A stretch of DNA of 64,000 nucleotides from Mortierella sp. BCC40632. Lineage: Eukaryota; Mortierellomycota; Mortierellomycetes; Mortierellales; Mortierellaceae. The notes below the pieces were generated by a model that was given only the letters and a program-made list of their open reading frames with translations, did not search any database and had not been told where the DNA came from. Position numbers and translations under genes: made by a program. The stretch covers positions 489,501 to 553,500 of the forward strand of contig WAEK01000008.1 of assembly GCA_011634665.1 (NCBI GenBank), read 5' to 3'. Every line of letters starts with the position of its first letter. Within the stretch, counting starts at the first letter, position 1. This document shows, in pieces, positions 11,717-22,014 of the stretch.

Positions 11717-14552
11717 ATGGGATTCCCGCGACTTTTGTCCATCTTCTATTGCTCCTTCCACCCGATCCAGGGCCCCAAGGTCCTCTATGAGGTCCCCGAG
11801 GGTTCCATCCTCTCTAAGACCGCGCCACTCGTCGACTTTGACTCCATCTCCGAGTATCTCATCCCCAAGGTGGAGCTCTGCTCCAAGCTCGTCACCATCT
11901 CGACTCCAACTTGCAAGGTCATTGGATATCCCATCAACCTCGAGCACAAAAAGTTCCAGCGCAATGCACTCATGTTCAACCTCGCCTTTGTCTTTGACAA
12001 GGATGCAGAGATCTCTTCGTATGAGCCTGTGGTCCGAAAGATGGCCCGCGTCCTCAAGGCTCTTGAGAAGGAATGTGAGTTCCTAAGTAGGCAAACACGA
12101 CATGCCATGGTGGACAGCATCACCACGACTTCATCCATCTCGACCATCGTCGCGTCCTCAACCCCCGCTCCTTCATTAGCCTTCAGTTCGGCCTCGATTT
12201 CAGCTCCTGGAGGAAACAATGCTGCATTGTCAAACCTGAGTTCTGCAACGGCCAACACGACCATTCCATCGACCGAGTCTGCACTGACGAATGCATCCAC
12301 GGCCTCGGAGGTACCGGCTCAGGGCATTGCTTCAATGACAGTAGCCGACACGACAGCACCAAGTAGTGGTAACAATTCATCGCCTGGGACTGGCGCTCCT
12401 GGATCGCCGGCCATCTCCTCGCCTTCAACTTCCAATGCAGCAGCTGTCGTCGCTGATCCTGCACCATCTTCGACACTTCAGCCTCCAGCCCCTGGAACCG
12501 TACCGATCCCTCCAACCACGACTTCACCCGTGACCAGTATCACGTCAACAGCATTCGTGTCCTCGCCTCCATCTATCACCAATGGCTCTATCGCGTCTGT
12601 TCTGACCGCGCCACCTTCGTCCTCGCCCTTCCCACCGCCTAAACCATCATCCGTATCGAGCCAGAAGCAGATCACGGCCTCCCAGCCGTTACTACACGAC
12701 ACGCACTCGGATGGGAGTGGGATGCAGAACCTGATCGAGCAATTGATCGAGGATCTGAACAGCTACTGCGAGTGCCAAATTCCAATCGGTATGTGTCTGC
12801 TAAAGAAAGCGATGGTGGTGAGGAAGATGAAGTGATGGAAAGGTTGGATATGGATTTGCTTGCAATGTCAAAGAGTTTCTATAAGGCACCTCGATCTCAT
12901 AGCCGTCTGAATCTACTTTCTGCACTCGACTAGACTCTGCCAACACGATCAACTTGAAGCTCTTCCCAACTTATCCAAACCCAACCCATGTCTATGACTA
13001 TCAAGTTCCTATCGCGACCGTGAACCTTGAGGCACTCACCGACGTGAATTGGGACATGACCATGCAGAGGATTACTGGCTTTATCAACGGAGTCAACTCT
13101 GTCAAACGCATCGCTGAATATGCAGATGTAGAGACAGGGCTTGCCAGGATGTGCATGGAGCATCTTTTGTATGCCAAAAAATACTTTTGGTGATGAAGTA
13201 CCGTTGTCGTATTGTTTTGAAAGAATCTTTTTTTAAATGACTCTTTTTCTTGAAATTTCTCTACGCAAATACTTTCCCAGGTACTATGGCTGTATCATCA
13301 TGGTAGATCTCTTCCAGTTCAAGAATATTTATGCGGTCAAAATGGAGATGATGAGGCTTACTGAGGATGTAGCGCTACAAGTCGAATGTGTCAACTATGT
13401 GACCCTTCCAGGTATATTTTAGACTTTTTCTTGGTTTCCCGTCGGATTCGAACAGCACTATCCTCTTTGGTAATATTTCTTTTGGCTAAACAGTGAAGGA
13501 TGTGTTCTCTAGACATGCATACTCCTTCATTCGCCAAGATCTTTTCCCTTTACTGTTCACTGCAGTATGGTGTCGTTTTGCAAGATTGGATCGAGCAGAA
13601 TCAGATTGCAGACTTCAATATCGACGTCAGGTAAAAAATGTGATATGTGAATGACCATTTGTGCTACTGCAAGAAGACGGATGGCCCAGCTTGTGTTCAC
13701 CATTATCGAGAAAAAGCAAGACAACTAAGCCCTCGAGTGTATCCAAATAGACGGTTCATTTCTTTTGGGGTGATCAAGGGATTTTTGTATCGAGTACACA
13801 AATACCCCATCCTGGACTATTACGACCCTTCAGCTGTACTGGCTCAGTCCACACCGCTTCCTTCATCTTCCACACCCGCAACTACCCCAGCTGCTACGGG
13901 CTCTCGAACTACACCTACTTCAACACCCACTACGACTCCTACGACTACTACTCCCTCCGCTACTGCTACTCCCAATACCACGACTGCTACTGCCAGGGTC
14001 AATGTTCATTCCCCCCTGTCCCACACGCTTTCCACCCCGGCCTTGGCTACTAACGCGACCTTGCCTTCTGCTGCGACTACTACCTTGACCACTACCACCA
14101 CCTCTGCCAATGCGCTTCCAACGACACCGGCGGCTGTGCCTACGATTCCTCGAAAGATGTATGGAAATACGCTTGCCCCAACTGACCAAGGTTATTTTGC
14201 GCAACACCATGGATCGAATGCCTCACAGCAGCCTAATCCTCACTCGTCCCATAGTCAACAGCAGCATTCTGGAGAGGGGTCTGGCGTAGCAATACCGCCT
14301 GTTCTTATGAAGTAAGGTTCTAGCACTGTGGCTTTTCCATATATTTTTTTTTTTACCTTTTTTTTCCCCTAAAAAAAAAAAAAAAAAAAGAGGCCCAAAA
14401 GAACTAACACCTTTATGCCAACTGTTTTTTCGACTAGGCTGTTGGATGGTCAACACCATTATGACGAGTTGTGCACTCAGTTTGGATGTAGCGTTCGACA
14501 ATTGGACGCGATCTTGAGCACCGACTCACGCGTCAAGTTTATTTATCGGTGA
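11717..14552 (+). CDS. NPR2: NPR2/NPRL2-like subunit of SEACIT/GATOR1 (6 exons, 743 aa)
   Basis: NPR2 with NPR3 and Iml1/DEPDC5 forms the GTPase-activating complex that restrains TORC1 when amino acids are scarce, acting at the vacuole or lysosome. Exons: 11717-12788, 12934-13168, 13281-13411, 13513-13630, 13751-14311, 14438-14552; all phases join. Family blocks are the N-terminal FHPIQGPKVLYEVPEG and FDSISEYLIPKVELC, then LIEQLIEDLN...CQIPI, NLKLFPTYPNP, the YYGCIIMVDLFQFKNIYA block in exon 3, RRFISFGVIKGFLYRVHKYPI in exon 5, and a C-terminal HHYDELCTQFGCSVRQLD block. The length is nearly twice the human protein (about 380 aa). The excess comes from a Ser/Thr/Pro/Ala-rich insert of about 200 residues in exon 1 and a second Thr/Pro-rich insert of about 150 residues in exon 5. 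A GTGAGT in exon 1 near 12075 is not used as a donor, because the conserved EKECEFLS block reads through it. Confidence 0.95.
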
Positions 14553-14623
14553 GGTGACGAGCGAATCCCTCTTCTTAGACGCCTTTTCTCTCTTCCGCTT
14601 CCGCTCCCCCTTTTCGCGCATGC

Positions 14624-14629
14624 AATAAA
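14624..14629 (+). terminator. Candidate polyadenylation signal for NPR2
   Basis: AATAAA 72 bp past the NPR2 stop codon, in the short gap before the convergent eS28 gene. Confidence 0.5.
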
Positions 14630-14745
14630 CGAAAGACGTTCATCTTCTCTCTCATTTCCCGCATTTTTTTCTTTAAAAAAAAGTGCTGACACAATGTCAC
14701 AGAACACATACAACTCTAGTTATTTTTTTTTTTACTCTTTTTTGA

Positions 14746-14751
14746 TTTATT
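14746..14751 (-). terminator. Candidate polyadenylation signal for the eS28 gene
   Basis: AATAAA on the minus strand about 82 bp past the eS28 stop codon. The eS28 and NPR2 transcripts converge and their 3' ends probably come within about 120 bp of each other. Confidence 0.45.
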
Positions 14752-14832
14752 CCTGCTGGTTTCTTCCCTTCTCCTGCTTTGACAAAGCAAAAGGGTTTTG
14801 GGGTGGAAAAAAAGGGTCGGCAGTCATGTTTT

Positions 14833-15774
14833 TTAACGGAGACGACGGGCCTCACGCTCGGACTCCATAAGGCAGAGGATGTCGCCTAAAAAAGAAAATG
14901 ATAATAATAATAATAAATTCATTAATGACATGTCCCATCGTTATTTCAGCTGTAGAGTATTTTTTTTTTCCTCCTTTCTCAAAAAAAAAGGTATTTGAGA
15001 TAAGTGTAAATGATCAGGGGGTGAAAAGGCCGCAGTAGAAAGTGGTGGCGCCAGTTCATTTCCCCCTCCTCAGTTGTTTCCTGATAAGGCTGATCTCCCC
15101 CTTCCCTCATCAGAGCAAGCTGATCTCCCCCTTCCCTCATCAGAGCAAGCTGATCTCCCCCTTCCCTCATCAGAGCAAGCTGATCTGTTTCGCTTGTGTC
15201 AATACAACAATAGGTTGTTGAACAGATATTTCTTCTGAATGAATAAGCGCCCCTTCTTTTGGCTGTCGAAATAAATAGGCCCCTTCTCTTTGAGAGAAGA
15301 GATATTCATTTGCTGTAGATATGGTCGAACTATTGGCTTTTCACCGTCTTTTTTTGAATAGGTTGTGAAAAGTGCCGTGCTGAAAAAGAAAGGGTGTCGG
15401 TTTTTTTTTTTTTTTGGTGTGTATAACCAAGTCTGCTTAGAGTATCGATCATCGAAAGGGTTGCGCATTTGTCCTGTCGATCATATTACTGTCGGTCTCC
15501 TCAGTGAAAGCAGAAAAGGAGGAGGATGTTCCTGACAGAGTCGATAGTATTGTCCACTCGAGTACTTTCTCGCTTCAACCACAGACGAAAAAAACAAAGA
15601 AAAAAAGAACGTACCCTCACGGACGGGTCCCTTGACGTTACGGATAACGTTGCGGACGCTGTGGGGGTTGGAGGGGTCATCGTTCAACTCGACCTTGACC
15701 TGGGTAACGCCACCGCGAGAGCCGGTACGGCCGAGAACCTTGAGAACTTTGGCGTGCTTGACAGGAGTCTTATC
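14833..15774 (-). CDS. RPS28: Small-subunit ribosomal protein eS28 (exons 2 and 3; first exon probably just ATG)
   Basis: eS28 is a component of the 40S ribosomal subunit. Exon 2 is 15774-15615 and exon 3 is 14885-14833 on the minus strand, joined in phase across a 729-bp intron. The protein begins [10 protein letters not shown], continues [16 protein letters not shown], has [12 protein letters not shown] across the junction and ends [12 protein letters not shown], the family C-terminus. Exon 2 is preceded by the acceptor TTATCACAG, and yeast eS28 begins MDNKTPV, so the initiator ATG most likely sits alone in an upstream exon (candidate at 16455). With it, the protein is 71 aa against 67-69 in relatives; the extra residues are a short insert, [10 protein letters not shown], before the IRNVKG block. 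Reading without that intron would instead give a 20-residue extension from an ATG at 15834, which no family member has. Confidence 0.93.
15090..15186. repeat. 30-bp minisatellite, 3 full copies plus 7 bp, in the eS28 intron
   Basis: Three identical 30-bp units start at 15090, 15120 and 15150, followed by a partial fourth. The unit begins CTGATCTCCCCCTTCC and ends CAGAGCAAG. The array lies inside the 729-bp intron between eS28 exons 2 and 3. Because 30 is a multiple of three it produces a repeated 10-residue peptide in one minus-strand frame, which is not expected to be translated. Confidence 0.95.
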
Positions 15775-16452
15775 CTGTGATAAGGTAAAAAATGAGAAGA
15801 TATTGATGGAGGGTTGGTTAAAGATCAAGTCCATGAAGTAGATGAATCATCTCTCATTGACTCCCATAGTCCTCCTCTGTTTTTTTGTCTCCCTGAGTGA
15901 AATGTCATCGGTATCCTGAATGGTGTCATGATCGGGGATGTCATCCAGGTTTGTGCTGATTCCCCCAATCGTTTCTTCACAAGATCGGATGATGATCTCT
16001 TTTTGAAAGAAAAGAGTAGGCTAGATTGGCTACCAAGTCTTTTTTTTTTTTTTTTTTTTTTGGACCGAGTTCAGGGCCTCTTTCTTCAAGATGAAATTGA
16101 TGTTGGCTGAAGGCTGTTCATTATCCTGCTGCATGAGATGTTTTCCTGGTCATGGAGGTCGTTGAGCTGAATGCGATTCAGGAGATGTCATTAGATGCCA
16201 CCTCCAGAAGCCAATGGACTCCATTCCATAAAAAAAAAGTCGATATTTCCCTCTGCAGAAAATTTAGCCAGCTAGAAGTGACCATGATCGTGCTGTTGTA
16301 TCCCATGGTAAATGGTAGCGAGAATGGTGATAGTCTGATCGATGGATGGATTGGTAGTTGGATACTGGACCACCCTCTCTTCGATTCGCCTGACAGTGAG
16401 CTCAGTTGGTTGCCACCGCTTTTTTCGGCTCTGCAGTCGTGACTGTCATTAC

Positions 16453-16455
16453 CAT
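16453..16455 (-). CDS. RPS28: Candidate ATG-only first exon of the eS28 gene
   Basis: On the minus strand ATG at 16455-16453 is followed directly by GTAATG, a usable donor and the same hexamer used by SAPS exon 1. Joining it to 15774 gives M-DKTPVK, matching the eS28 N-terminus, with a first intron of about 680 bp. The only other ATG directly followed by GT that I found nearby (about 16272) has a poor donor. This is inference. Confidence 0.4.
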
Positions 16456-16850
16456 TATGATTGAAGTTGCAGAAGAGAAGGATTTCCAGCTCGTGGTTGC
16501 TCTCCTGCTAAAAGGTATGTGGGCGGCTTAGATTCAGATTTTTACTCCCTTGCCCTGTCCCTTCTTTGCCACTACCAGATTGTCTCAGCAGGAAAAAAAA
16601 AGAGACGCGTACCCAAGAAACCTGGTTGACTCTTTACGCCTGCGTAGCAATGCTCGCCACCTACCAGTTTACCCAAACCAGTACTTTGTATTGACACGCT
16701 CTTCGTGCCCCTCTCTAAAAGACTCTTTTGTGCTACTGGGGGCATTTTCTCTATTTTCTAGCTAGTAAACGACAAACGGCTCGTCTATGCTTTATTGTAG
16801 TATATTTTAAATAGCTGAGAAGTGGGGCTAGTGTTTGCGAGTTCATTGTG
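16456..16850. other. Gap between the F-box gene and the eS28 gene
   Basis: About 395 bp without a gene. If the ATG-only exon is right, this contains the eS28 promoter and the F-box 3' UTR. I see no repeat array or clear motif. Confidence 0.5.
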
Positions 16851-19334
16851 TTAAGAATACGATCTCTTCCATCGGTAGGCCTGTTCCATTTGACTAAATT
16901 GGAACAATGGTCCCTCTAACCCCGAATCACCGCCCGTACTGTTCTCTTTGCCTTTATCTTTACTTCCATCTTTCTTTTCCGGACACCTACTTATCCTGTC
17001 CACTATCACGAGTCCATGCGCTGTAGCCTTTTGTGGAGTCAACTCTCGGTAAGAGTAGACACTCCAAAGATGGGGTCTCGTTTTCATTACATCAATCCAT
17101 TCCTGAGTACTGAAGCCCAAACATCCCTCTTCCGAAATGTAGGTCAAGTTAGGCGCTACTTGTGTGACCAGTGTCTGTAGCACTCTGGCCTTTAGAAGCC
17201 ATTGCCCGGTAAATATCAAACTACTCAGACTCATCGATCTCACAAACTGTGGTGGTGACTGGTTTGGTCCAGGATGATCTGTCGAGTCCTGAGAATCCTT
17301 ATCGCTGTCCTGAGGATCTCCATCTAATATCATATCATCCAGTGAAAGGGTTCGCCTCCAATAGTTGGGGATTTCGAGCTCTAACTTTTTCAGCATTGGA
17401 CACCATTGTAACCATTTAAAGTCAAAGAAGTAGGCAATGTCCGCATTTAGGCTGACTTTTTCAAGCCGAGGTAGTTTCCAATCCCAAACCAATGAGAGTT
17501 GTAGAGGAGAATCCCAGAGTCCTGGGATTGGCTCTTTGGGGATGGTGGCCAACAAACGCAGTTTTTGGAGTCCAGGTGTACTGTAGAGTGTATCCATATG
17601 GAAATCTCGTCCTGGGGATCCTATTAGGCTGATCAGCGTTGCCTTTGGGAGCACGCATGGGGTCCATTGAACATTACCACAAAGAGACTGGTGGTGAGAC
17701 AAGCTGAGGGTATCGGATAACTCGAGCTGCTCCAGAGCTGGACACGACCGCAATGCCTCAGAGTCAATCACCAGTGGACCGCCATTGACAATTGAAATAA
17801 CTAGTCGCCGTAGTCGTGGAAAATGACACCCACTCCCGACCAACAGTCTCTTAGTCCGAAGGTCCGTATAGGCTATAAAAGCTCGCTCTAAAGAGTCGCC
17901 AAAGGCTGTAAAAATGTCACTGATCACTTTGCCTTGGATGTCTCCCTGAACAGTTAAGATCACCTCCTTTAAAGGCACTAACGGACTCCAAGATGACGAG
18001 ACTCCAGCAACGCTTTCAAGCTCATGATCTTTCTTTTCCTGAACTGCCCATGCAAAGCTATCTGGGTCAGTGATGGACCAACGCAAACCCTGTAAGGATC
18101 GGCACCGATGAAAGAACCGCTTTAGACGATAAAGATCCTGCCGCCAATTCATATTCATGACCGAATGATTCATGGGGATCCTGTCATGTATAAATCGGAC
18201 GTGTTCCAGATTTGTTTTATCCGGTTGACTGATGAATCGAACAAGAGTTTCATCCACTAGTCGAATCGGACGCCTTAGTGGAGGCAGGGCTCGCATCATC
18301 CTGAGGATGTCCTGCCAAGGAAATGCAACAACTCCTTCATAACTTGTTTTCTCCAACTTTTCCTTGAAGAGAAGTGAATGCAAGCGGAGGAATTCGACGA
18401 TCCGCCCAAGATAGTTGGTCCAAGAAGGTGCAGAGTAAGGCAAGAACACGCGCATATCGAACTTGACTGAGGTCAAAGAACTGAACCGTCCAACCGACTC
18501 AATATACCGTTCGATATCTGGAACAGGAATGGTTAATGACTCGAGTTGCTCCGCTACTGGATCCACAAGTGCCCATGTAAATAACACCTGCAGATAGAGG
18601 TTTTCGTTTTGGAGATAGTCGATCGAGAACTCACGCGCCGTACTCGTTGCAGCGGCTCGAGGTACCTCAAAAGGAAAGCGGATGTGTCGAACAATTGATA
18701 AATAGTTGATTCCAGATAAACTAGCCCTTGGATATGACTTTGGTGCCATTGCTTGATTTGTTCCTGTGTCCTGTTCTCGGTCCGACGATGGGATGATAGA
18801 GTACATGGTCTCGGCTCTAGCGCGTAACTCCTGGAAGAGACCAGATGGATACATCCTGTCGTCACATGGAAAGTTCGTTAGTGTGGCTAGAAGCCTAGAA
18901 AGTCTCGCCAAAGCCCAGGAAGGAGTTGGATCAGGCAAGCGAAGAATACAGTGGAGTGGGTCTCGGTAGAGAACGGTCAAGGCGTCACGACAGAGAGACT
19001 TGTTAACGCGAAGAAGTGTCACTAGTGTTGCTAGTGAGCAATACTCTAGCACAATATGGAGGATTTCAGGTGGCAATGATGCTAGAGACATTGTTGGTCT
19101 TGCTGGATGCGTTCCATGACAAGTATGCATGGACATGATCTCTTCATGTCTCATCTTATGGTCAATGGCTGAGCTTAAGGGGATTTCTACGTTCCTTGTG
19201 ACGCCTGTAGTCTTGACTCTTGAGTCTTCAAGCAGCTGTATCCGTCTAAACTGCCTTGGAACGAGGGCGACATTGAGTCCTCGTTCAACACTCACTGGTG
19301 CACTCTCGGAAAGTCGTGCCATATGCGACAGCAT
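16851..19334 (-). CDS. F-box protein with probable leucine-rich repeats (827 aa, single exon)
   Basis: F-box proteins bind Skp1 and present substrates to SCF ubiquitin ligases. The F-box is at about residues 86-130: SLASLPPEILHIVLEYCSLA followed by TLLRVNKSLCRDALTVLYRD, with the usual LP-E-L-I/V spacing and the trailing LYRDP typical of fungal members. The remaining 700 residues have scattered LxxLxL and C-P-x-L-x-x-L-x-L segments (for example ALRSCPALEQLELS and WCPMLKKLELEIP) that suggest an irregular leucine-rich fold. The substrate is unknown. The ATG at 19334 is the first in frame; a later ATG just before the F-box (MSLASLPPE) is also possible, so the first 80 or so residues are uncertain. 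TATATAG-like sequence lies about 70 bp upstream of 19334. No intron is needed. Confidence 0.85.
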   Translation of the reverse strand: MLSHMARLSESAPVSVERGLNVALVPRQFRRIQLLEDSRVKTTGVTRNVEIPLSSAIDHKMRHEEIMSMHTCHGTHPARPTMSLASLPPEILHIVLEYCSLATLVTLLRVNKSLCRDALTVLYRDPLHCILRLPDPTPSWALARLSRLLATLTNFPCDDRMYPSGLFQELRARAETMYSIIPSSDREQDTGTNQAMAPKSYPRASLSGINYLSIVRHIRFPFEVPRAAATSTAREFSIDYLQNENLYLQVLFTWALVDPVAEQLESLTIPVPDIERYIESVGRFSSLTSVKFDMRVFLPYSAPSWTNYLGRIVEFLRLHSLLFKEKLEKTSYEGVVAFPWQDILRMMRALPPLRRPIRLVDETLVRFISQPDKTNLEHVRFIHDRIPMNHSVMNMNWRQDLYRLKRFFHRCRSLQGLRWSITDPDSFAWAVQEKKDHELESVAGVSSSWSPLVPLKEVILTVQGDIQGKVISDIFTAFGDSLERAFIAYTDLRTKRLLVGSGCHFPRLRRLVISIVNGGPLVIDSEALRSCPALEQLELSDTLSLSHHQSLCGNVQWTPCVLPKATLISLIGSPGRDFHMDTLYSTPGLQKLRLLATIPKEPIPGLWDSPLQLSLVWDWKLPRLEKVSLNADIAYFFDFKWLQWCPMLKKLELEIPNYWRRTLSLDDMILDGDPQDSDKDSQDSTDHPGPNQSPPQFVRSMSLSSLIFTGQWLLKARVLQTLVTQVAPNLTYISEEGCLGFSTQEWIDVMKTRPHLWSVYSYRELTPQKATAHGLVIVDRISRCPEKKDGSKDKGKENSTGGDSGLEGPLFQFSQMEQAYRWKRSYS

Positions 19335-19848
19335 AGTCGATGTGGGCCAAGAATTATCGAGAAAAATAACCTTAGCCTACTCAAATGAGTCTTCTAAGCA
19401 CTATATAGTAACAGCATAGAAGCACGCGAAACTATTGAAAGCCATTGCGTTCTCTTGTCTTTTGCGCAAGCTGATTCTCTGCCTGCTCCCCTCGAGTGAA
19501 TCTCCCACTTTACGAGGTGAGGTGTTGGCTTTAGCAGACCCATTCCAGCTTACTCTTTCTCTTCTCCTCGACACCCTATTCTGAAGAACTGCTCTCTAAT
19601 CAGCACCGTCTCGAATTGGGGGTGTCCTCTTTCTCACGGCCTACTTTTAAACTACAAGCAGATGAGTGGAGACGAAGAAGGATGGGGTAAAAAAAAGAAG
19701 CGAGAGAAAAAAAGGAATGTGAGTGCATCCGACTCCGCCCCCTTTGTCCGCAAACGACCTACATTACCATGCAATCAAGGATTCAAAATACAACGGAACG
19801 GATGTCCTTTCTGTTATTACGCCCATGCACGGATAGGTGTCTGCCAAG

Positions 19849-19855
19849 TATAAAT
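19849..19855 (+). promoter_or_regulatory. TATA box, CAP gene copy 1
   Basis: TATAAAT 127 bp upstream of the ATG, with a pyrimidine-rich leader between. The same element precedes copy 2. Confidence 0.55.
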
Positions 19856-19975
19856 GAGACGAGGCTCATTTCTCTCGTCTAGAAGAAAAGCCTACAGAAC
19901 GCGCTCAACACACACTTCCCTCTTGCTCTCTTGCCTAACCTCCCCTCTTCTCACTCTTCAAGAAAAAAAATCACA

Positions 19976-20421
19976 ATGAAGTTTGCACTTCCAATCGCCT
20001 CCGCCATTGCTCTCTTGGCTGCCTCCGTTTATGCTGCACCTGCCGCAGATGCATCTAATTCTCAAGGACAGTCTCTGTATCCCACGGCGTTCCTTGATCT
20101 TGGGGATGGACAGATGTCTCCCATGACCGAAGAGCAAATCGCGAACTACAAGCCAGGCGACCCCACGCCCGCCGTGGCGGAAGGCATGCCGACATTTACA
20201 GCTCAGGACTCATCAGAGCCATTGATGAGTGCTTCTGGCATTTCAGAAGACCTGAAAAAGAAAAATTTTGAATGACCACAATTACTATAGATCTCTCCAT
20301 GGATCAGGTCCTCTGGTGTGGGACAATGAAATGGCTACGTTTGGTGAAAGATGGCTCCAGAGTTGCGCGTTTGAACACAGTCGTGGACCTGTAAGTTAAG
20401 ATCGCTTGATGCGCTAAATTA

Positions 20422-20459
<38 letters not shown>

Positions 20460-20886
20460 GTGGTGAAGAGTATTAACTTTTAATTATTACAGTATGGCGA
20501 GAACCTCGCTGCAGGATACAGTGACTTTTCGAGTGCGATTGCAGGCTGGTATAATGAAGTCAGCAAGTACAACTTCGGTTCTCCGGGCTTCAGTTCAGGC
20601 ACTGGTAAGAAACAAATGCCATCTTTTTCCTCCCTGTTCCCGAACTCCTAAAGGCAGATGGGTAGGTCATGAAGGATTTCATACTTACCTCGTTGATTTT
20701 TTTTTGTATCACAATGTCTATTCTGTAGGCCATTTCACGCAGGTCGTCTGGAAGTCGACCACCGCCATTGGCTGTGCCGTGAAACAATGTCCTAAATGGC
20801 CGATCTACATCTGCAACTACAAGCCACGGGGCAACATTATCAACAGCGGCTACTTTGAAGCCAATGTCTTGCCACGCGTCGGATAA
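19976..20886 (+). pseudogene. CAP/PR-1-like secreted protein gene, copy 1, broken by a +1 frameshift
   Basis: The exons correspond to 19976-20390, 20493-20604 and 20729-20886. The leader MKFALPIASAIALLAASVYA is intact. In exon 1 an A run has five A at 20261-20265 where copy 2 has four, and this shifts the frame to a TGA at 20273-20275. The predicted product is 99 aa and stops before the CAP domain. Downstream exons, splice sites and the stop codon are otherwise intact and identical to copy 2. The lesion is therefore recent, unless it is a homopolymer error in the sequence. It might still be transcribed. Confidence 0.85.
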
Positions 20887-21100
20887 ACGGCCTCTTTCGA
20901 CCCCTTCTGTTGTTGGATGGAGTCAATATACGAAGGCATCAAGACCCAGAAATGTGCTCAAGATGAGAACCGGAAAACAAGAGAGAGAAAAAAAAAAGAG
21001 ATAGTCCAATCGTATGTGCGCCTTTCCTCAGACCACCTAATCGTTCGGATACCATGGACACACATTTCAATCCTACTATAGAGAAAAGAGAATAGAACAT

Positions 21101-21106
21101 AATAAA
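21101..21106 (+). terminator. Candidate polyadenylation signal, CAP copy 1
   Basis: AATAAA 215 bp past the stop codon, conserved in position in copy 2. Confidence 0.45.
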
Positions 21107-21889
21107 GGACCTCTCCTCTTTCTGAGGAGAGGCTTCCACTTGTCTCTTTGTTATCCATTGCTATTCCAGCTTGATGAGTTGTCAGGATATGGTGCCATCA
21201 TCCTTTCAGAAAGGCAAATAGTGTGATAAAAAAATAATAAAGTTTTCCTACTGGGCCATGCGGAAAAGAGAGTACATGGAGGGGGGAAGAAGCTTATTCC
21301 AATTTGTACCACTTAGAAATAAATGGGATTTAGGAACACTCGATCTCGAAAAGGATCCTTTTTTACTCTACCTGTTTGTCTTTTTCTTTTTCTCTTCACC
21401 ACCCAACAAATGGTCCTTCAAAGAGCCGCATAGCAACGGCATAGAAACACGCGAAGATAAAGAGATCCATTCCACTTTTTTTTTTTTTTTTTTTTTTCGT
21501 CTTTTGCTAGATCATACTCTCTACCCATTCTCATCTAGTGACTCCCCACTTTGCAAGGCGAGGCGTTCGTTTTAGTAGACCCATTCCAGCTTACTCTTTC
21601 TCGTCTCCTCGACACCCTATTCTGAAGAACTGCTCTCTAATCAGCACCGTCTCGAATTGGGGGTGTCCTCTTTCTCACGGCCTACTTTTAAACTACAAGC
21701 AGATGAGTGGAGACGAAGAAGGATGGGGTAAAAAAAAGAAGCGAGAGAAAAAAAGGAATGTGAGTGCATCCGACTCCGCCCCCTTTGTCCGCAAACGACC
21801 TACATTACCATGCAATCAAGGATTCAAAATACAACGGAACGGATGTCCTTTCTGTTATTACGCCCATGCACGGATAGGTGTCTGCCAAG

Positions 21890-21896
21890 TATAAAT
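21890..21896 (+). promoter_or_regulatory. TATA box, CAP gene copy 2
   Basis: TATAAAT 125 bp upstream of the ATG, identical in context to copy 1. Confidence 0.55.
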
Positions 21897-22014
21897 GAGA
21901 CGAGGCTCATTTCTCTCGTCTAGAAGAAAAGCCTACAGAACGCGCTCAACACACACTTCCCTCTTGCTCTCTTGCCTAACCTCCTCTTCTCACTCTTCAA
22001 GAAAAAAAATCACA

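Larger units (their letters stand above)
19400..21300. repeat. Tandem duplication, copy 1 (about 1.9 kb)
   Basis: This unit matches the one at about 21420-23400 with an offset of 2039-2041 bp. The core 19564-20949 shows, by eye, only indels against copy 2: a 2-bp C-run difference before the ATG, one A in exon 1, one T in intron 2 and T-tract changes in intron 1. Outside the core, both flanks are recognisable but clearly diverged, with substitutions and indels. Confidence 0.9.

Noticed and set aside
15487..15834. 117-codon minus-strand frame covering eS28 exon 2
   Set aside because: Its first 20 codons lie in the first intron and its last codons read into intron 2; the family N-terminus and splice sites show that only 15774-15615 is coding.
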